From Endozoicomonas sp. 8E (GTDB taxonomy: Bacteria > Pseudomonadota > Gammaproteobacteria > Pseudomonadales > Endozoicomonadaceae), in assembly GCF_032883915.1 (NCBI RefSeq), contig NZ_CP120717.1, forward strand, positions 5,162,501 to 5,226,500: a stretch of DNA of 64,000 bases, in the 5' to 3' direction. This document shows positions 17,256 to 27,817 of this stretch, piece after piece. The position numbers were made by a program, and so were the translations under genes. Under the pieces are notes generated by a model. The model was not told the DNA's origin and did no database searches. It was given only the letters and a program-made list of their open reading frames with translations. Every line of letters starts with the position of its first letter. The stretch's first letter is position 1.

Positions 17256-17671
17256 TTAACCTACTCTCCCCATCCAGGCAAATGCCCAAAAACTTCTTTT
17301 AATTCACGGGTGGGATACTAGCAGGGAGTACAAGAGTTACGTCTCTTAATAAGAGAAAAATCTTTAAATGACCTTTCTCTCACCCCCTATCAAAGCTTTG
17401 TCTGATTATTTGTCCCACCTAAGCAGCAGAGCGTAATGATACTGGTTTTAGTTTCTATACAAAAGCCTTACATGAAGTTTTCCTGATCCTCGGAATCAAA
17501 CCCTTACGCCGCAGGAGCTCCAGCACCCGCAATTGTCCACTGGCATAAACTATTACATCCAGCCCGGGTCGCATTTGTCTCTCAACCAGCACTGATTAAG
17601 TTTGTTTTTATACAACCGACCTTCGCTAGCGATACAAAACACCAGCGATCGTACAGTTTTCTTTTTTCAGC
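17256..17671. other. Intergenic region upstream of petA
   Basis: About 415 bp between petA and the rpsI terminator, presumably holding the petABC promoter. No clear promoter with both boxes, no gene and no RNA could be picked out. Confidence 0.4.
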
Positions 17672-17706
17672 CAAAAAAAAAACGCCCGCATAAAGCGGGC
17701 GTTTTC
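17672..17706 (-). terminator. Terminator of rplM-rpsI
   Basis: Minus strand AACGCCCGC and GCGGGCGTT arms with a short loop, followed by ten T. About 30 bp after the rpsI stop. Confidence 0.95.
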
Positions 17707-17736
17707 TGCAGCGTCTGAAAACAGACGCCAGCGACA

Positions 17737-18129
17737 TCAACGCTTGGAGAACTGTGGACGCTTACGCGCTTTGCGCAGACCCACTTTCTTACGTTCAACT
17801 TCACGTGCATCACGAGTCACATAGCCAGCTTTACGCAGAGGAGAACGCAGGCTCTCATCGTACTGGATCAGCGCACGAGTGATACCGTGACGGATAGCGC
17901 CGGCCTGACCGGAACCACCACCACCGTTAACGGTGATTTTGATGTCGAATTTTTCCAGCAGCTCGGTCAGTTCCAGAGGCTGGCGAACAACCATACGAGC
18001 AGTCTCACGACCGAAGTATTCGTCCAGGCTACGGCCATTGACAAAAATATTGCCAGAACCAGATTTCAGGAAAACGCGAGCGGTAGAAGACTTACGACGT
18101 CCGGTACCGTAGTATTGAGTCACTGACAT
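17737..18129 (-). CDS. rpsI: 30S ribosomal protein S9
   Basis: A 130-residue ribosomal protein, length as in E. coli. The C-terminal tail RKRPQFSKR, which reaches the P-site tRNA anticodon, is intact, and [15 protein letters not shown] is present. It follows rplM by 12 bp, the conserved L13-S9 operon. Confidence 0.98.
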   Translation of the reverse strand: MSVTQYYGTGRRKSSTARVFLKSGSGNIFVNGRSLDEYFGRETARMVVRQPLELTELLEKFDIKITVNGGGGSGQAGAIRHGITRALIQYDESLRSPLRKAGYVTRDAREVERKKVGLRKARKRPQFSKR

Positions 18130-18141
18130 GGCTACCCCCGA

Positions 18142-18570
18142 TTAAATGTCCAGTTTCTGTGGCTGTTGAGCGGCATGCGGATGCTCAGTACCAGCGTAAA
18201 CTTTCAGCTTACGGTACATATCGCGACCCAGAGGGCCTTTTGGCAGCATGCCTTTAACAGCTTTTTCGATGACCATTTCTGGCTTGTGCGCAATCAGCTT
18301 TTCAAAACTGGCTGAACGCAGACCACCAGGGAAGCCAGTGTGACGGTAATACATCTTGTCAGACGCTTTACGACCAGTAACATGAACCTTCTCAGCATTA
18401 ACAACAACGATGTAATCGCCAGTGTCAACGTGAGGAGTGTATTCTGGCTTATGCTTGCCGCGCAGACGGGTTGCAATTTCGGTAGCCAGACGACCCAAGG
18501 TCTTGCCTTCAGCGTCGACCACGAACCAGTCACGTTTTACAGTTTCTGGTTTTGCACTAAAAGTTTTCAT
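18142..18570 (-). CDS. rplM: 50S ribosomal protein L13
   Basis: A 142-residue protein, the E. coli length, beginning [15 protein letters not shown]. The motif [12 protein letters not shown] and the lysine-rich [16 protein letters not shown] are present. First gene of rplM-rpsI. The leader is about 140 nt if the promoter at 18718-18746 is used; in E. coli L13 represses its own operon through the leader, which may hold here too. Confidence 0.98.
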   Translation of the reverse strand: MKTFSAKPETVKRDWFVVDAEGKTLGRLATEIATRLRGKHKPEYTPHVDTGDYIVVVNAEKVHVTGRKASDKMYYRHTGFPGGLRSASFEKLIAHKPEMVIEKAVKGMLPKGPLGRDMYRKLKVYAGTEHPHAAQQPQKLDI

Positions 18571-18717
18571 TAAATTCGCCTCAGTAGTATTGCTCTCGCA
18601 ATACCTGTTCTTACTTGGCCGCCCTTCACAGGGAACTGATCAGGGATCGAAGCAAGGCTAATAGCTCCGGCAACGACCTGTTCAAACATGGGCGCTCAAT
18701 TGGGAAACGGGAGCGGT

Positions 18718-18746
18718 ATTATATCGTCTGTTTACAGGAATGAAAC
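18718..18746 (-). promoter_or_regulatory. Likely promoter of rplM-rpsI
   Basis: Minus strand perfect TATAAT at 18718-18723 with a weak -35 (GTTTCA) 17 bp upstream. It faces rplM and would give a leader of about 140 nt. Confidence 0.55.
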
Positions 18747-18872
18747 CCCCTTCTGATACATTAGAGTGTTCCTACGTACCCGCTGATACAAATAATCTGC
18801 AAATACCCTTGTGAACAGTGTAAATCCGGAGTTATTCTGCCATTGAACTGAAATCTTTGGAGCTTGATTTCA

Positions 18873-19904
18873 ATGGAATACAGAAAACTGGGGCGCACCG
18901 ATATTAACGTCAGTGTCCTTTGTCTCGGCACTATGACCTGGGGCGAGCAAAATACCGAACAGGAAGCATTTGCTCAACTGGATCGAGCTGTGGACTATGG
19001 TGTCAATTTTATTGACACTGCAGAAATGTATCCCGTACCGGCCAGGGAAGAAACTTATTCCCTTACAGAATCTATCATTGGTAGCTGGATAAAGCAGCGT
19101 GGCAAAAGCAATGATCTGGTCATTGCCACCAAGGTCTGCGGTCCCGGCCTGAAATATATAGACGGTGGCCGGATGATGACACCGAAACACATCCATAAGG
19201 CCATTGACGGCAGCCTGAAACGACTGGGCGTTGAAGCCATTGACCTTTATCAGCTGCACTGGCCTGATCGCAACACCAACTTCTTCGGAAAGCTCGGTTA
19301 CGCTCACCACCACGGTTTCGACGGGACGCCGGTAGAAGAAACGCTTTCAGCCCTGGATGAGTTGGTTAAGGCCGGCAAGATCAAACACTATGGCCTCTCC
19401 AATGAAACCCCCTGGGGCGTTATGGAGCACCTCCGTATCAGCGGCGAAAAACACCTGCCAAGAGCCGTCAGTATTCAAAACCCCTATAATCTGCTGAACC
19501 GTTCTTTTGAGGTAGGTCTTGCTGAAATAGCCCACCGTGAGCAGGTAGGTCTTCTGGCGTACTCACCACTGGGATTTGGTGCTCTTTCGGGTAAATACAT
19601 CGGCGGTGCGCGACCCGAAAACGCCCGATTAACGCTATTCCCTCACTACCAGCGCTATGACTCGCCTCAATCTCGCAGGGCCATCGAAGCCTATGTCCAG
19701 CTGGCAAAAGATTCAGGTCTGGATCCTGCCCAGATGGCACTGGCATTTGTCACATCCCGCCCTTTCCTGACCAGCAACATTATAGGCGCCACCACTCTGG
19801 AGCAACTGGAGAGCAACCTCGCTTCCAGCGATTTGCAGCTATCAGAATCGCTGCTGGAAGAAATTGAAAGCATTCACACCCTGCAGCCTAACCCTGCGCC
19901 CTGA
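18873..19904 (+). CDS. tas: Aldo/keto reductase, Tas family
   Basis: A 343-residue NADP(H)-dependent aldo/keto reductase with TIM-barrel motifs: MEYRKLGRTDINVS at the start, FIDTAEMYPVPAREETY with catalytic Asp and Tyr, the lysine in ATKVCGPG, and LYQLHWPDR with the active-site His. The combination matches E. coli Tas. The natural substrate is unknown. ATG 18873 is preferred over the in-frame TTG at 18864. Upstream it diverges from rplM. Confidence 0.92.
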   Translation: MEYRKLGRTDINVSVLCLGTMTWGEQNTEQEAFAQLDRAVDYGVNFIDTAEMYPVPAREETYSLTESIIGSWIKQRGKSNDLVIATKVCGPGLKYIDGGRMMTPKHIHKAIDGSLKRLGVEAIDLYQLHWPDRNTNFFGKLGYAHHHGFDGTPVEETLSALDELVKAGKIKHYGLSNETPWGVMEHLRISGEKHLPRAVSIQNPYNLLNRSFEVGLAEIAHREQVGLLAYSPLGFGALSGKYIGGARPENARLTLFPHYQRYDSPQSRRAIEAYVQLAKDSGLDPAQMALAFVTSRPFLTSNIIGATTLEQLESNLASSDLQLSESLLEEIESIHTLQPNPAP

Positions 19905-19923
19905 TTTATAATGCCCTATCCAT

Positions 19924-19948
19924 CGGGTGTCAGTCTCAATGACACCCG
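19924..19948 (+). terminator. Hairpin after the tas gene
   Basis: CGGGTGTCA and TGACACCCG arms with a 7-base loop, 20 bp after the stop. No T-run follows, so it may act as an RNA end stabiliser instead of a full intrinsic terminator. Confidence 0.5.
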
Positions 19949-20081
19949 ACACCCCTGACACAGCCAACCTCTGTCAACAAGCAACAGGTCAAAGCATTTC
20001 AAAGCTTCAGGCACTTTCTGAAAGCACGATTCAAGGTAGTCAGTCCTGCGACTTAAAGGCAAATACTTTTTTGGTTAAGAA

Positions 20082-20110
20082 CTGACATCGGCTGGGCAAA
20101 AGTCTAAAAT
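20082..20110 (+). promoter_or_regulatory. Likely sigma-70 promoter of rpe
   Basis: CTGACA, 17 bp, TAAAAT, ending 40 bp before the rpe start. Good match in both boxes and ideal spacing. Confidence 0.65.
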
Positions 20111-20149
20111 CCCCCACATTTCTGATCGGAACTCACCGGAAACCAAAAC

Positions 20150-20827
20150 ATGCGTGACTTTATTATCGCCCCCAGCATACTTTCGGCTGACTTTGCCCGT
20201 CTTGGAGAAGAGGTAGACAACGTCATTGCTGCCGGAGCTGACTGGGTACACTTTGATGTCATGGATAACCATTACGTGCCCAACCTGACCATTGGCCCCA
20301 TGGTTTGCAAGGCCCTGAGAAAGCATGGCGTTACAGCTCCCATCGATGTCCACCTGATGGTCAACCCGGTTGACCGCATAATCGGAGATTTTATTGAAGC
20401 CGGCGCCAGCATGATCACCTTCCACCCTGAAGCCTCTGATCATATTGATCGCAGCCTGCAGATGATTCGTGAAGGTGGCTGCAAAGCCGGTCTGGTATTG
20501 AATCCGGCAACCTCTCCCGATGTGATTGAATATGTGATCGACAAACTGGATATGATTCTGCTGATGTCCGTAAACCCGGGCTTTGGTGGCCAGAAATTCA
20601 TTCCTTCGACTCTGCGCAAATTGCGCCACGTTCGCAAAATGATTGACGACAGTGGGCTGGACATTCATCTGGAGGTAGACGGCGGCGTTTGTGTACAAAA
20701 CATTCGCCAGATCGCTGAAGCCGGCGCAGATGCTTTTGTTGCCGGTTCAGCCATCTTCAATGCCGGGGACTATCATGATGTTATCAGCCAAATGCGGACA
20801 GAGCTTTCCAAAGCAGAATCCCTCTGA
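20150..20827 (+). CDS. rpe: Ribulose-phosphate 3-epimerase
   Basis: A 225-residue TIM-barrel enzyme interconverting ribulose 5-phosphate and xylulose 5-phosphate. Signature segments: [31 protein letters not shown] with metal His and Asp, [13 protein letters not shown] and the phosphate-binding EVDGGV. It heads the rpe-gph-trpE order also seen in Pseudomonas. Confidence 0.97.
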   Translation: MRDFIIAPSILSADFARLGEEVDNVIAAGADWVHFDVMDNHYVPNLTIGPMVCKALRKHGVTAPIDVHLMVNPVDRIIGDFIEAGASMITFHPEASDHIDRSLQMIREGGCKAGLVLNPATSPDVIEYVIDKLDMILLMSVNPGFGGQKFIPSTLRKLRHVRKMIDDSGLDIHLEVDGGVCVQNIRQIAEAGADAFVAGSAIFNAGDYHDVISQMRTELSKAESL

Positions 20828-20915
20828 AGCTGACCTCAGGGAGTAGAGTCGCCTGACTCTATTCCCTCTATGAACTCAGCCTCTATTAATCCCACCCTCT
20901 GGATATCTGAAAACA

Positions 20916-21602
20916 ATGAAGTTGTTTGAATTGTTGGACAGCCCCGTTCAATTAATCATGTACGATCTGGATGGCACGCTGGTTGACAGTGCCCCCGATC
21001 TGGCAACAGCCCTGGATAAAATGCTGATAGAACTCAACCTGCCTGAAGCGGGTAATGAAAAAGCCAGACTCTGGGTAGGCAATGGCATTCCATCCCTGGT
21101 CAAAAGGGCTCTGGCTGACGACATGATGGGTGATCAACCCGGTGTTGTCGAAGAAGGTATCTTTGCCAAAGCTCTGGAGCGATTCAAACACCACTACGCC
21201 ATTGAAGTTGGCCAGCACAGCGCTCTTTACCCCGGCGTATTCACCTTCCTCAGCCAGATTCACAAGGCGGGCATCAGGCAGGCTGTGGTAACCAACAAAT
21301 CCGAAATCTTCACCAACCCACTGTTGAAGCGTATGGGCATTGATCACTTCTTTGAACTCAGCGTAGGTGGTGACAGCCTGAACGAGCAAAAGCCCCACCC
21401 CCTGCCTCTTCAGCACACCATGAAGCACTTTGACTGTAATACGCAGAACAGCCTTATGATCGGGGACTCCAGCAATGACGTAAAAGCGGCCAGAGCTGCA
21501 GATGTAAAAGTGGTGGGCCTTCCCTATGGCTATAACCATGGAGAGCCGATTGAGTCTGCACACCCCGACCTTGTTATCGATAGTCTGACGGATTTACTAT
21601 GA
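20916..21602 (+). CDS. gph: Phosphoglycolate phosphatase
   Basis: A 228-residue HAD-family phosphatase. Nucleophile motif DLDGTLVDSAPDL (about residues 17-29), the threonine motif VVTNKS, and the metal-binding GDSSNDVKAARAA are all visible. It removes 2-phosphoglycolate formed during DNA repair. It lies 88 bp after rpe and probably shares its transcript. Confidence 0.95.
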   Translation: MKLFELLDSPVQLIMYDLDGTLVDSAPDLATALDKMLIELNLPEAGNEKARLWVGNGIPSLVKRALADDMMGDQPGVVEEGIFAKALERFKHHYAIEVGQHSALYPGVFTFLSQIHKAGIRQAVVTNKSEIFTNPLLKRMGIDHFFELSVGGDSLNEQKPHPLPLQHTMKHFDCNTQNSLMIGDSSNDVKAARAADVKVVGLPYGYNHGEPIESAHPDLVIDSLTDLL

Positions 21603-21959
21603 AATCTGACCCTGAGCCCGGCATTCAGCCAAACTGCAAAGGCTCAGTGCAGAGGCAATAAACTACACAATTCAAGAGTCCCAGCGTTTGCATTAACCCT
21701 TGCAGTCATATAGTCTTCAAATCTTATTCGTACGACTGCGCCCAAAATAATTGCGGAGCCAGCAGTGATAGCAAGTCATTCAGAGACATACATCAATACA
21801 AGAGCCACTGAACTATCAGTGAGACCTTCTACCCCTACCTCAAAGCTTTCCTCCCGGCGATGGCTTGGCTGGCCCTGCGCCTGATTAAAAAGCCCCAACT
21901 CAGCCAAAACCCTGCGTTTTTAAGTACTTTTTAAACAGCCTGATAATAAAGAGGCCAGT
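21603..21959. other. Intergenic region upstream of trpE
   Basis: About 357 bp. I looked for a Trp-rich leader peptide and attenuator. A 25-codon frame starts at 21860 but has one Trp codon and no ribosome binding site, and no terminator hairpin follows. A weak promoter (TTTGCA, 16 bp, TATAGT) may lie near 21690-21716. Confidence 0.35.
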
Positions 21960-23486
21960 ATGACGCCTGAAGCATTTTCTCGTCTGGCCCGCGAAGGATA
22001 TAACCGTATTCCTGTAACCCGGGAAATCCTGGCGGATCTGGACACACCCTTGACCACTTACCTGAAGCTGGCCAATGGTCGCTATTCATACCTGCTTGAG
22101 TCCGTGGAAGGCGGAGAAAAGTGGGGACGCTACTCCATGATTGGACTACCGTGCAGAACCATACTCCGGGTGTCAGGCTACAGCCCTGACTGCAAGGTCA
22201 CACTGGAAACCGATGGTCAGATTGTTGAAGAGCATAACCCGGAAGACCCTCTGACCTTTATTAAACAGTTTCAACAAGGCTACAAAGTGGCTGAGCTCCC
22301 TGATCTGCCCCGCTTTACCGGCGGACTGGTAGGCTACTTTGCTTACGACACGGTCCGTTATATTGAAGAACGACTGAAACGAACAGCACCAAAAGATGAG
22401 CTAAACAACCCGGACATCATGTTGATGGTTTCTGATGAACTGGTGGTATTTGACAACCTCAGTGGCAAGTTGATTCTGGTGACTCATGCTGACCCGTCAG
22501 AACCTGCTGCCCTGGAAAAAGCAGAGTTTCGACTGGATGACCTGGTGCGGAGGCTGCAAACGACCAACGTACTGCCACCGGCACAGGCTTCACTGAACCC
22601 TGCCCGGGAAAATGATTTCAAATCCGGTTTCGGTCAGGAAGCCTTTGAAGGTGCAGTAGAAACTATCAGAGAATACATTCTGGCTGGAGACGCTATGCAG
22701 GTGGTTCCATCCCAGCGCATGACCATTCCTTTTGACAGCTCACCACTCAATCTTTACCGGGCTCTGCGCAGCACTAACCCATCTCCCTATATGTATTACA
22801 TGGATCTGGGTGATTTTCATGTCGTAGGCTCATCACCTGAGATTCTGGCCCGTCTTGAAGACGGTGAAGTCACCGTCAGACCTATCGCCGGTACTCGTAA
22901 ACGTGGTGCTACCGAAGAGCGGGATAAGGCACTGGAACAAGAACTGCTGAATGACCCCAAAGAACTGGCAGAACACCTGATGCTCATCGACCTGGGAAGA
23001 AACGACGTTGGACGTGTAGCAAAAACGGGCAGTGTTAGCCTGACCGACAAGATGATCATTGAACGTTACTCTCACGTTATGCATATAGTGTCGAATGTCA
23101 CTTGTCGTTTAAAAGACGGTATGGATGCCATGGATGTGCTCAAAGCAACACTGCCAGCAGGTACTCTCAGTGGCGCACCGAAAGTACGCGCCATGGAAAT
23201 TATTGATGAACTGGAACCTGTCAAGCGCGGGGTTTACGGCGGAGCAGTGGGTTATCTGGCATGGAACGGCAACATGGATACTGCCATTGCCATTCGCACT
23301 GCCGTGATCAAAGATCGCAAACTCCACGTACAGGCTGGTGCAGGCATTGTCGCCGACTCAGTTCCCGAAATGGAATGGAAAGAAACCATGAATAAGGGGC
23401 GAGCCCTCTTCAAAGCCGTTGCCATGGCTCAGACAGGTCTGTCTGCTGCTTCCAGCAACCAGAAGCAGACAGGGGAGCGAAACTAA
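21960..23486 (+). CDS. trpE: Anthranilate synthase component I
   Basis: A 508-residue chorismate-binding enzyme making anthranilate with TrpG. The N-terminal [15 protein letters not shown] holds the LLES element of the tryptophan feedback site. The catalytic domain shows [15 protein letters not shown], the [13 protein letters not shown] segment and [10 protein letters not shown]. It is followed by trpG after one base, giving a close heterodimer operon as in P. aeruginosa. Confidence 0.97.
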   Translation: MTPEAFSRLAREGYNRIPVTREILADLDTPLTTYLKLANGRYSYLLESVEGGEKWGRYSMIGLPCRTILRVSGYSPDCKVTLETDGQIVEEHNPEDPLTFIKQFQQGYKVAELPDLPRFTGGLVGYFAYDTVRYIEERLKRTAPKDELNNPDIMLMVSDELVVFDNLSGKLILVTHADPSEPAALEKAEFRLDDLVRRLQTTNVLPPAQASLNPARENDFKSGFGQEAFEGAVETIREYILAGDAMQVVPSQRMTIPFDSSPLNLYRALRSTNPSPYMYYMDLGDFHVVGSSPEILARLEDGEVTVRPIAGTRKRGATEERDKALEQELLNDPKELAEHLMLIDLGRNDVGRVAKTGSVSLTDKMIIERYSHVMHIVSNVTCRLKDGMDAMDVLKATLPAGTLSGAPKVRAMEIIDELEPVKRGVYGGAVGYLAWNGNMDTAIAIRTAVIKDRKLHVQAGAGIVADSVPEMEWKETMNKGRALFKAVAMAQTGLSAASSNQKQTGERN

Positions 23487-23487
23487 G

Positions 23488-24066
23488 ATGCTTTTAATGA
23501 TCGACAACTACGATTCGTTCACCTGGAATCTGGTTCAGTACTTTGGCGAACTGGGTCAGGAAGTGGTAGTGCATCGTAACGACCACATAACTCTGGAACA
23601 GATCCAAACCCTCAACCCGGAACGTATAATCATTTCACCCGGCCCCTGCACACCCAATGAGGCCGGTATCTCCATGAAAGCCATTGCTCAATTCAGTGGC
23701 AAGAAGCCCATTCTTGGTGTCTGCCTGGGACACCAGAGCATAGGTCAGGTCTTTGGTGGCAAAGTAGTCCGAGCCCGGCTAGTCATGCATGGAAAGGTTT
23801 CACCTGTTTATCACAAGGGGCTGGGTGTATTCACAGGCCTGCCCAATCCGGTCACAACAACCCGCTACCACTCACTGGTTGTTGAAAAAGAGAGCTTGCC
23901 AGACTGTTTTGAAATTACCGCCTGGACTCAGCACGAAGATGGCAGCATGGATGAGATCATGGGGATTCGCCACAAGACCTTACCCCTGGAAGGCGTCCAG
24001 TTCCATCCGGAATCCATCATGACCGACCGAGGCCACGACATGCTGGAAAATTTCCTGAAGCAATAA
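23488..24066 (+). CDS. trpG: Anthranilate synthase component II (glutamine amidotransferase)
   Basis: A 192-residue class I glutaminase supplying ammonia to TrpE. The triad is visible as GVCLGHQS (Cys) and FHPES (His, Glu), with [12 protein letters not shown] forming the oxyanion region. ATG 23488 follows the trpE stop by one base and gives the family N-terminus [11 protein letters not shown]. The longer frame starting inside trpE is not used. It may also serve p-aminobenzoate synthesis. Confidence 0.96.
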   Translation: MLLMIDNYDSFTWNLVQYFGELGQEVVVHRNDHITLEQIQTLNPERIIISPGPCTPNEAGISMKAIAQFSGKKPILGVCLGHQSIGQVFGGKVVRARLVMHGKVSPVYHKGLGVFTGLPNPVTTTRYHSLVVEKESLPDCFEITAWTQHEDGSMDEIMGIRHKTLPLEGVQFHPESIMTDRGHDMLENFLKQ

Positions 24067-24145
24067 AGACCATGGTCACAGAAGCCATACTTTACAGACA
24101 GACATTCAGAAGAACGATTGACAACCCCGACTGGAGCCAGATTAC

Positions 24146-25183
24146 ATGAATATTAAAGAGGGCATTTCCCGCGCTGTCAGCCGTCTTGACCTGAGCCGTG
24201 ACGAGATGATGAGCATCATGCGCGACATCATGACAGGCCAGTGCACCAATGCCCAGATTGGCTCATTCCTGACCGCCATGCGCATGAAAAGCGAAAGCAT
24301 TGAAGAAATTACCGGGGCCACCCAGGTACTGAGAGAAATGGTTACCGCGGTTGAGGTTAACGCTGACCACCTGGTGGATATTGTCGGCACCGGGGGTGAT
24401 GGTGCACACCTGTTCAATGTATCAACCGCTTCCTCATTTGTCGCTGCCGCCGCCGGTGCCTCTGTTGCCAAGCACGGCAACCGGGGGGTATCCAGCTCCA
24501 GCGGCAGTGCTGACCTGCTGGAAAGAGCAGGCATTCAGCTGGGTATCAGTCCTGAACAGGTAGCACGCTGTACTGAACAAGTGGGGGTGGGCTTCATGTT
24601 TGCTCCGGCTCACCACTCCGCCATGAAAAACGTTGTCGGTGTCCGCAAGGAGCTCGGCATCAGAACCTTCTTCAACATCCTGGGCCCCATGTCCAACCCC
24701 GCCAGTGTAAAAAACCTTGTCATCGGTGTGTTTACCCGTGAACTCTGCCGCCCTATGGCCGAGGTTCTGCGTGAGCTGGGCAACAAGCACATCATGGTCG
24801 TACACTCTATGGATGGTCTGGACGAAATCAGTATCGCCAGCGAAACTTTTGTAGCTGAGCTGAAAGACGGCGAAATTCATGAATACGTGATCAAGCCAGA
24901 GAACTTTGGCATTGAATCCCGGAGCCTGATCGGGTTGAGTGTAGAAGGTTCCGGGGACTCACTGGCGCTAATCAGGGACGCCCTGGGTAAATGGGAAGGC
25001 GAATACGCCAACAAAGCGGCAGACATGATCGCGCTGAACGCTGGTGCGGCCATTTATGTTTCCGGTGTCGCCAGCAGTCTGCAGGAAGGGATCGCCATGG
25101 CACAGGATGCTATTGCCAGCGGGCTGGGCCTGGAAAAAATGCGTGAGCTGGCCAGCTTCACACAAGTGATTGCGGAGGGGTAA
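24146..25183 (+). CDS. trpD: Anthranilate phosphoribosyltransferase
   Basis: A 345-residue enzyme joining PRPP to anthranilate. It has the N-terminal helical domain with [14 protein letters not shown], the PRPP loop [25 protein letters not shown], and LGPMSNPA. It ends 3 bp before trpC. Confidence 0.97.
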   Translation: MNIKEGISRAVSRLDLSRDEMMSIMRDIMTGQCTNAQIGSFLTAMRMKSESIEEITGATQVLREMVTAVEVNADHLVDIVGTGGDGAHLFNVSTASSFVAAAAGASVAKHGNRGVSSSSGSADLLERAGIQLGISPEQVARCTEQVGVGFMFAPAHHSAMKNVVGVRKELGIRTFFNILGPMSNPASVKNLVIGVFTRELCRPMAEVLRELGNKHIMVVHSMDGLDEISIASETFVAELKDGEIHEYVIKPENFGIESRSLIGLSVEGSGDSLALIRDALGKWEGEYANKAADMIALNAGAAIYVSGVASSLQEGIAMAQDAIASGLGLEKMRELASFTQVIAEG

Positions 25184-25186
25184 CAA

Positions 25187-25990
25187 ATGTCTATGCCAAC
25201 CATCCTCAACACAATTGTTGAGAGAAAACGTGAAGAAGTCGCAGAGCGTCAGGCAGCACTGTCCATGCAGGAAGTTATTACCAGAGCCCGTCACACTGAA
25301 GAGACCCGTGGCTTTGCCAAAAGCCTGGAAGCCCGGACAGAAGCCCAGCAGGCAGCCATCATTGCCGAAATCAAAAAAGCGTCTCCCAGCAAAGGGGTGA
25401 TTCGCGAAAATTTTGATCCGTCCAGCATTGCCCGGAGCTACGAAAAAGCAGGTGCCAGCTGCCTGTCCGTATTGACTGACAAGGACTTTTTCCAGGGTGC
25501 CGAAAGCTACCTTCAGGAAGCCCGCTCAGCCTGTGCCCTGCCTGTTTTGCGCAAAGACTTTATGATCGACCCATGGCAGATTTATGAATCCCGCATGATT
25601 GGTGCAGACTGTATCCTGCTGATCGCTGCCTGCCTCACAGATGGTGAACTTCAGGAGTTCAGCAGCACTGCCCTGGACCTGGGGATGGATGTTCTGGTAG
25701 AGGTCCATGGTGCCGATGAGCTGGAACGTGCTTTACCGCTGGAAGGAACATTACTGGGCATCAATAACCGAAATCTGCATACTTTTGAAGTCACATTGGA
25801 CAATACGTTCTCTCTGCTCAGTGAGATTCCGGAAGGCAGAAAAGTGATTACAGAAAGCGGCATCCATACAACAGAAGACGTGGATAGTATGTTCTCGAAG
25901 GGCGTGAACAGCTTCCTGGTCGGTGAAGCTTTTATGCGTCAGGAAGATCCGGGTGAAGGGTTGAAAAAACTGTTTAGTCAATACCTTTAA
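25187..25990 (+). CDS. trpC: Indole-3-glycerol phosphate synthase
   Basis: A 267-residue TIM-barrel enzyme making indole-3-glycerol phosphate; not fused to TrpF, unlike in E. coli. The catalytic lysines lie in [12 protein letters not shown] and [22 protein letters not shown] and ITESGIHT are also present. ATG 25193 is a possible alternative start. Last gene of trpEGDC here; trpF, trpB and trpA are not in the window. Confidence 0.97.
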   Translation: MSMPTILNTIVERKREEVAERQAALSMQEVITRARHTEETRGFAKSLEARTEAQQAAIIAEIKKASPSKGVIRENFDPSSIARSYEKAGASCLSVLTDKDFFQGAESYLQEARSACALPVLRKDFMIDPWQIYESRMIGADCILLIAACLTDGELQEFSSTALDLGMDVLVEVHGADELERALPLEGTLLGINNRNLHTFEVTLDNTFSLLSEIPEGRKVITESGIHTTEDVDSMFSKGVNSFLVGEAFMRQEDPGEGLKKLFSQYL

Positions 25991-26083
25991 CACCGCAGAT
26001 TGAAGACCAGCAGCCAGGAGGCTGTCGCATTGCTGCCTCCAGCCCCTGGCCCGGGTTCCATCCGCTCAAACGCCCAACTATCA

Positions 26084-26563
26084 CTACTTGAAGACCCCGC
26101 AGGCAATCCTTGAATCGACACCTTCTGGCGTGTTATTGCCAATGACAGCAGTGCCGGAGTGGATGACCAGCGAGCGTCCTTTCAAATCAGTCAGTTTCAA
26201 ATTCTTGGCAACCACCGGAACTGTGGAGAAACCCTTGTCGTCTACAGTAAGCCCGGGCAAATCATCGAGAGGCCCTCCGGCTGCCAGGGCTGCCAGCATT
26301 AGGTCATTTTTGGAGCCCGGTTCGCAGCTGGGGTTTTCATGAACACGAAAACCATGCTCTCCGGGCGGCAGGTCATAAAGATTAGGTGTGAACTGCACCC
26401 CTCCTCCGGAGGCTTCAGAAACAGTCACCGTTCCCAGTTCTGCTCCTACACCGGTAGGAGAAACCTGATTCACCACGACCGTATAGCTTTCATTGGAGGT
26501 ACATGCAGAAAGCATTGCTGTCACGACTACTATACCCGATAGCGCACTGACTTTATTGAACAT
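26084..26563 (-). CDS. SodC-like lipoprotein with a degenerate metal site
   Basis: A 159-residue protein with a lipoprotein signal (lipobox LSAC, about residues 18-21) and a Cu/Zn superoxide dismutase fold: HGFRVHENPSC, LPGLTVDDKG, LVIHSG and RIACGVF follow the SodC order and keep both disulfide cysteines. Key ligands are gone. FHIH becomes FRVH, GGHWDP becomes GGPLDD, and the stretch that carries two zinc histidines is deleted. It is thus unlikely to dismutate superoxide. ATG 26563 is preferred, with a GGAG site upstream. Related to sodC, but function unknown. Confidence 0.85.
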   Translation of the reverse strand: MFNKVSALSGIVVVTAMLSACTSNESYTVVVNQVSPTGVGAELGTVTVSEASGGGVQFTPNLYDLPPGEHGFRVHENPSCEPGSKNDLMLAALAAGGPLDDLPGLTVDDKGFSTVPVVAKNLKLTDLKGRSLVIHSGTAVIGNNTPEGVDSRIACGVFK

Positions 26564-26969
26564 GATTGCCAACTCCGGGAGAAATGAGGTTGTAAAACAG
26601 CAATATAGCCATGCTTATTCGGGTTTACTTAATACACTGCCTGAAAAAACAGGCTTTTTACGGTTTTGTTCCAAAAAAACTCGTTAACATTCCCGGCCGT
26701 TATTATGTTGCTTCCGACTTACCAGTATCACTGCTCTTAGGACCGTGATGGCTCCTGCTCAGAGAGCGTGACATTCACAGGATAATCCCGGTTAGCCTGA
26801 CATCCTGCTGCTGAGGTAAGATAGCGGCTTGATACCCATTGGATTTGGATAAAAGACGATGGGGATATTTTTCTGGCTGCTCTTATGAAACCTCCATCAC
26901 AAGCTCCCGACTTCCAAAGCTTGCGGTTTTGAGACTGAGAGCCCTGTTCAAGAAAGGAAATACGCTGTA
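26564..26969. other. Intergenic region between the SodC-like and OsmC genes
   Basis: About 400 bp holding the divergent upstream regions of two genes. I see a weak CCTG/CAGG hairpin near 26638-26655 and nothing else. Confidence 0.35.
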
Positions 26970-27380
26970 ATGAAAGCACAAGTTAAATGGGTGGATAAGG
27001 AACGTTTTCTGGGACTGACTGACAGTAATAACTCTGTTGTCATGGATGCAGATAGAAATGTTAAATCTGCACCGAGCCCGATGGAACTTATTCTGATGGG
27101 TCTGGGTGGCTGTTCATCCGTCGATGTGATCGGTATTCTGAAAAAAGCTCGCCAGAAGGTCGTTGACTGCCACGTTGATATTCAGGCTGAACGTGCCGAC
27201 GCTGTACCTGCTGTCTTCACCAAAATTCACTTGAACTTTGTGGTTAAAGGCACCGCAGTAAAAGAATCCCATGTTGAGCGTGCGATAGAGCTGTCTGCAG
27301 ACAAGTATTGCTCGGTTGCCAAGATGCTGGGCAAGGGTGATGTAGAAATCACCCACAGCTTTGAGATTATCGAAGCCTGA
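26970..27380 (+). CDS. OsmC/Ohr family protein (YhfA-like)
   Basis: A 136-residue OsmC-fold protein. The two redox cysteines of the family lie in GLGGCSSVDV and ADKYCSVAKM. The layout is that of the YhfA branch, not of Ohr or OsmC proper. Such proteins reduce organic or lipid peroxides or bind small ligands; the substrate of this branch is unsettled. Convergent with the HIT gene. Confidence 0.9.
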   Translation: MKAQVKWVDKERFLGLTDSNNSVVMDADRNVKSAPSPMELILMGLGGCSSVDVIGILKKARQKVVDCHVDIQAERADAVPAVFTKIHLNFVVKGTAVKESHVERAIELSADKYCSVAKMLGKGDVEITHSFEIIEA

Positions 27381-27397
27381 GTCACAGCCGTGGCTCG

Positions 27398-27739
27398 TCA
27401 GCCCGGTGGCCAGCTCATCTGACGACCACCAATCAGGTGGAGATGAATGTGGTAAACCGACTGACAGCCATGACTATTACAGTTCATCACCGTTCTGTAG
27501 CCGTCTTCGGCAAAACCTTCATCTTTAGCGATCTGACTGGCCACCAGCGCCATTTTCCCCAAAACCGCCTGATCTGCCGGAGTGGCATCGTTAAGCGTTG
27601 CGATATGCTTCTTGGGAATGACCTGAACATGAACGGGCCCCTGGGGATTGATATCCCTGAACGCAAGAACATCGTCGTCTTCATAGACCTTGTCGACGGG
27701 GACCTCCCCTTCGGCGATCTTGCAGAAAAGACAGCTCAT
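27398..27739 (-). CDS. hinT: HIT family purine nucleoside phosphoramidase (HinT-like)
   Basis: A 113-residue histidine-triad protein with YHIHLHLIGGRQMSWPPG near the C-terminus; the middle His of HxHxH is the nucleophile. The N-terminal CLFCKIAEGEVP and RDINPQGPVH fit HinT, which hydrolyses aminoacyl-AMP type phosphoramidates. Length is typical. Confidence 0.94.
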   Translation of the reverse strand: MSCLFCKIAEGEVPVDKVYEDDDVLAFRDINPQGPVHVQVIPKKHIATLNDATPADQAVLGKMALVASQIAKDEGFAEDGYRTVMNCNSHGCQSVYHIHLHLIGGRQMSWPPG

Positions 27740-27817
27740 TAATTGACCTCCGGGCCTTTGAGTCGAAAAACTGAATTAAGCCTAACACCAGATTCCTTAG
27801 CCCGAAAGGCTTCTGCA

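Noticed and set aside
20075-21563. Minus-strand frames of over 200 codons opposite rpe and gph
   Set aside because: Antisense shadows; both enzymes are complete on the plus strand.
21860-21934. Possible trp leader peptide before trpE
   Set aside because: Only one Trp codon, no ribosome binding site and no attenuator hairpin after it.
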